Source: Chromatiales bacterium | Lineage (GTDB): Bacteria; Pseudomonadota; Gammaproteobacteria; Chromatiales; Chromatiaceae | Assembly: GCA_024639625.1 (NCBI GenBank) | Contig: JAHEIA010000218.1 | Span: 1-5,867 of the forward strand | DNA: 5,867 nt | Direction of reading: 5' to 3' | Part shown: positions 3,557 through 5,867 of the stretch, piece by piece | Layout of the letters: each line of letters begins with the position of its first letter | How positions within the stretch are numbered: the stretch's first letter is position 1 | Translations under genes and position numbers: made by a program | Notes under the pieces: model-generated | Seen by the model: the letters and a program-made list of their open reading frames with translations, nothing else | The model's database searches: none | What the model was told of the DNA's origin: nothing

Positions 3557-5867
3557 CTATGCCGTGATCGCTGCGAAGACTGCGGGCAGCCTCTCCGGGA
3601 GGCGTTCCACACGATCCACGATCGAGTAATGATTCTCGCCGAAGATCCGGGCGACATAGCGGTCGGCCTGCGGATCCAGGGTGAGACAGTAGGTGTAGAC
3701 GCCCCGCATGGCGAGATCGTCGACCGCTTTCTTGGTGTCGTGACGCAGATATTGAGGGTCCCGCTCGTCGATGTCGGCCGGCTCACCATCGGTGATGAGC
3801 AGCACCAGGCGCTTGCTAGCGTTCTGTTGGGTGAGGTGCCACCCGGCGTGCCTCAAGGCGGCCCCCATGCGCGTGGAAAGGCCGCCCTGCATGCCGGCCA
3901 TACGGGCCTTGGCGTCGTCGTCGTAGGGCTGATCGAAGTCCTTGAAACGGTAGTATTGCACGTCATGGCGGCCGTCCGAGGCGAACCCGTGTACCGCGAA
4001 GGCGTCCCCGATGGAGTCGATCGCCCAGGACAGCAAGCCGGTGGACTCGCGGGCCAGATCCAGGATGGAGTCCGCCTCCTCGTAGCCGGGCTCGCCTTCC
4101 TCGACGCCTACCTTTTCGTTGGTGGACTCGGATAGATCCATGAGCACCACGATCGCCAGGTCGCGGATGTGCCGGGTGATGCGGATATTGATTCGCGGGT
4201 CGGGCATGATGCCGCGGCGGATGTCGATCATGGCCCGCACTGCGGCATTCAGGTCGAGCTCCTCGCCTTCCTCGTAGCCGCGCCGGCGCACGATGCCTTG
4301 GGGCTGCATGGCGTCGATCAGATGACGGATGCGGGAGGCAATAGGCCGGTGCTTGACCAGGATCTCGTCCATGACCCCGGGGTCACCCTTGGGCTGGCGT
4401 CGTTCGATGACGGTCGCCCACTCCGGGCGCGCCAGCTGCACGTGGTAGTCCCACTCGTCGTAGTGGTAGGGGTCGGAGACCGGCTCCTTGCCCCACATCT
4501 CGTTGAAGCTGACCCCCAGGTCCTCATAGGGGTAGAACTCGGTGGAGCAGACCCAGATCTCCTGGGCGTCGTCGCCGGCCAGTTCGCAGTCGACCTCGTT
4601 GGCCATCTCCATGACGCTGACGTACTTGCGCACCTGTTGTTGGCTGGCCGGGATGTAGTCCGCGCCTTCGGCGACGAACATGTTTTCGCTGAATTCCCAG
4701 AAATAGCGGTTGTCGTCGCGGTAGGGGATGGGCCAATCAGAGAGGATGCGGACGCTGGGGATGCGCGAGATCTCCGCCAGCTTGTTGTAGAAGTCGACCC
4801 CCGCCATCCAGCTCAGATTCTTCCGGTACGGGTCGGCGACAAGCTGGTCACGGAAGTCGGCGGCGATGCCGGCGATCACCGGCTCCGGATCCTGGTAGTC
4901 AGGGTCCATGATGGCGCGGGTGGTGCGCATCATCAGGTCCATGGCCTCGTGGATCTCCGGAGTGTCGTCGTCCTTGGTCGGCGCGGAGGTGAAGAAGGAA
5001 AGCCACAGTTTGCGCAGACCGGGGAACTCCCGGTACGCCAGGTATTCTACCCGGGCGTCCTCGAACAACTCGATGCAGCGCATCTGCGCCTGGGATAGCT
5101 GCTCCGCGGAGATGGGCTCCCTCGTGTAGACCATGTGGGCGGCGCAGTGGGCGGCAGCGGCGCGATAGATCTCGATCCCGTCGATGCCGTGGAAGGGGTC
5201 GTAGGCATCCGGGATGTGAATCTGGAAGTCGGCAATGTAAGGTTTGAGGCCCTGTTTGGTCTCGAAGTCACCCGCGGTCGGGCGCATCAGGAAGGCGCGC
5301 CCCCAGAGTGCGCGCAGGTAGAAATTGAGCCGGCGCTGGTTGTCGACGAACAAGGTGCCCCGACGCTCCTTGCGCAGCACCGACTTGGCGGAATCGGTCT
5401 TCAGGGCGAAGTAGGCCATCTGGCCATCCAGATCCCGCTGGTGGGCCTGGGCGCCCCACAGGGCCCAGCGGCGCAGGCCGCCCAGGGTGAGCTTGGACAG
5501 CAGTTCGTCCAGCACCTCCATCATCGGTCGCAGGCCGCGCGGGGCCTTACCGGCAAGCTGGTGCAGTAATTTGAGGTAGCCGCGCAGCACCTCGGCATCG
5601 CCCAGGCGCTGGGCCGCTAGCGGCATATGGGACAGCATCAGCGTGATCACGCTGCCGGAGGTGTGCGAGGCCAGCTTCATCATCGCCTCGACGATGTCCG
5701 GAATCACGTCTTCGCCCACCTCTTTGGCCACCTGAGGCATTTCCTGGACGTAGGTGAGCACCAGGTCCTGGCCGCGCCCTAGGGTGCACATGGCGCGCAT
5801 GCCTTCCAGGTAGTTCTGTAGGCCGCGCGGCGACATCACCCGCGCCGCTTCGTGATATGACGACTCC
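3557..5867 (-). CDS. CbbO/NorD-type von Willebrand A domain protein (5' end beyond window)
   Basis: The visible part is 769 residues and the frame is open to the right edge (ESSYHEAAR then VMSPRG), so the true start lies outside the window. Residue numbers here count from the GTG at 5839. The C-terminal third is a VWA domain with a complete MIDAS metal site: DLSES (Asp568, Ser570, Ser572), the threonine in LSTRMG (Thr656) and the aspartate in LLITDGEP (Asp684). The long helical N-terminal region, with APRGLRPMM, RRGTLFVDNQRRLNFYLRAL and EDARVEYLAYREFPGLRKLW, matches the architecture of CbbO and NorD. Those partners of the MoxR-type ATPases CbbQ and NorQ help remodel Rubisco or nitric oxide reductase. 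The length, well over 760 residues, fits CbbO better than the shorter typical NorD. The protein is cytoplasmic, with no signal peptide visible. A CbbQ-like gene would be expected upstream, beyond the right edge. The target cannot be settled from this window. Confidence 0.85.
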   Translation of the reverse strand, partial: ESSYHEAARVMSPRGLQNYLEGMRAMCTLGRGQDLVLTYVQEMPQVAKEVGEDVIPDIVEAMMKLASHTSGSVITLMLSHMPLAAQRLGDAEVLRGYLKLLHQLAGKAPRGLRPMMEVLDELLSKLTLGGLRRWALWGAQAHQRDLDGQMAYFALKTDSAKSVLRKERRGTLFVDNQRRLNFYLRALWGRAFLMRPTAGDFETKQGLKPYIADFQIHIPDAYDPFHGIDGIEIYRAAAAHCAAHMVYTREPISAEQLSQAQMRCIELFEDARVEYLAYREFPGLRKLWLSFFTSAPTKDDDTPEIHEAMDLMMRTTRAIMDPDYQDPEPVIAGIAADFRDQLVADPYRKNLSWMAGVDFYNKLAEISRIPSVRILSDWPIPYRDDNRYFWEFSENMFVAEGADYIPASQQQVRKYVSVMEMANEVDCELAGDDAQEIWVCSTEFYPYEDLGVSFNEMWGKEPVSDPYHYDEWDYHVQLARPEWATVIERRQPKGDPGVMDEILVKHRPIASRIRHLIDAMQPQGIVRRRGYEEGEELDLNAAVRAMIDIRRGIMPDPRINIRITRHIRDLAIVVLMDLSESTNEKVGVEEGEPGYEEADSILDLARESTGLLSWAIDSIGDAFAVHGFASDGRHDVQYYRFKDFDQPYDDDAKARMAGMQGGLSTRMGAALRHAGWHLTQQNASKRLVLLITDGEPADIDERDPQYLRHDTKKAVDDLAMRGVYTYCLTLDPQADRYVARIFGENHYSIVDRVERLPERLPAVFAAITA
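4136..4150 (-). other. MIDAS motif D-x-S-x-S of the VWA domain, with the strand before it
   Basis: This encodes VLMDL, the end of the buried hydrophobic strand IVVLMDL and the aspartate that begins the MIDAS loop. The two serines follow at lower coordinates (down to about 4124). Together with Thr656 and Asp684 this forms a metal site able to bind an acidic residue of a partner protein. In CbbO this site is established as important for function. Confidence 0.7.

Noticed and set aside
3467..4135. 222-codon plus-strand open frame
   Set aside because: It lies antisense to the end of the VWA gene and the start of the pentapeptide gene, with no recognisable domain or ribosome site.
4169..5098. 309-codon plus-strand open frame opposite the VWA gene
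   Set aside because: It is a mirror of GC-rich codon use in the real gene. Its translation is rich in Val, Asp, Gly and His with no motif, and the opposite strand encodes a clear conserved protein with a MIDAS site.

Overview
This is a GC-rich window from a bacterial chromosome, most likely a gammaproteobacterium of the autotrophic sulfur-oxidising or purple-sulfur (Chromatiales-like) type. That placement is an inference. It rests on the style of the proteins, above all a large CbbO/NorD-type von Willebrand A protein, and no rRNA or other strict taxonomic marker is present. No mobile element, CRISPR array, tRNA or rRNA gene was seen.

Layout from left to right. (1) Positions 1-145, minus strand: the first 48 codons of an exported protein with a clear signal peptide; its mature start resembles SYLF/YSC84-type proteins. 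(2) Positions 146-725: a long gap with no gene I can support, holding a candidate promoter for gene 1. (3) Positions 726-1325, minus strand: a complete histidine phosphatase (CobC/GpmB-like superfamily). (4) Positions 1326-1507: a divergent regulatory gap. (5) Positions 1508-1813 and 1833-2291, plus strand: two short genes 19 bases apart, of unrecognised function, probably one transcript. (6) Positions 2292-2366: a short convergent gap. (7) Positions 2367-3548, minus strand: an exported pentapeptide-repeat protein. (8) Positions 3557 to the right edge, minus strand: a large CbbO/NorD-family protein with a C-terminal VWA domain and an intact MIDAS metal site, cut at its N-terminus by the window edge.

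How they may work together. The VWA gene and the pentapeptide gene lie on the same strand 8 bases apart and are probably co-transcribed. CbbO/NorD proteins normally act with a MoxR-type AAA+ ATPase (CbbQ or NorQ) that remodels a target enzyme, Rubisco or nitric oxide reductase. Such an ATPase gene would be expected beyond the right edge. The pairing of a cytoplasmic remodelling factor with a predicted exported beta-helix protein is the most unusual association here. The two small plus-strand genes are the best candidates for undescribed biology, but the sequence alone gives them no function.
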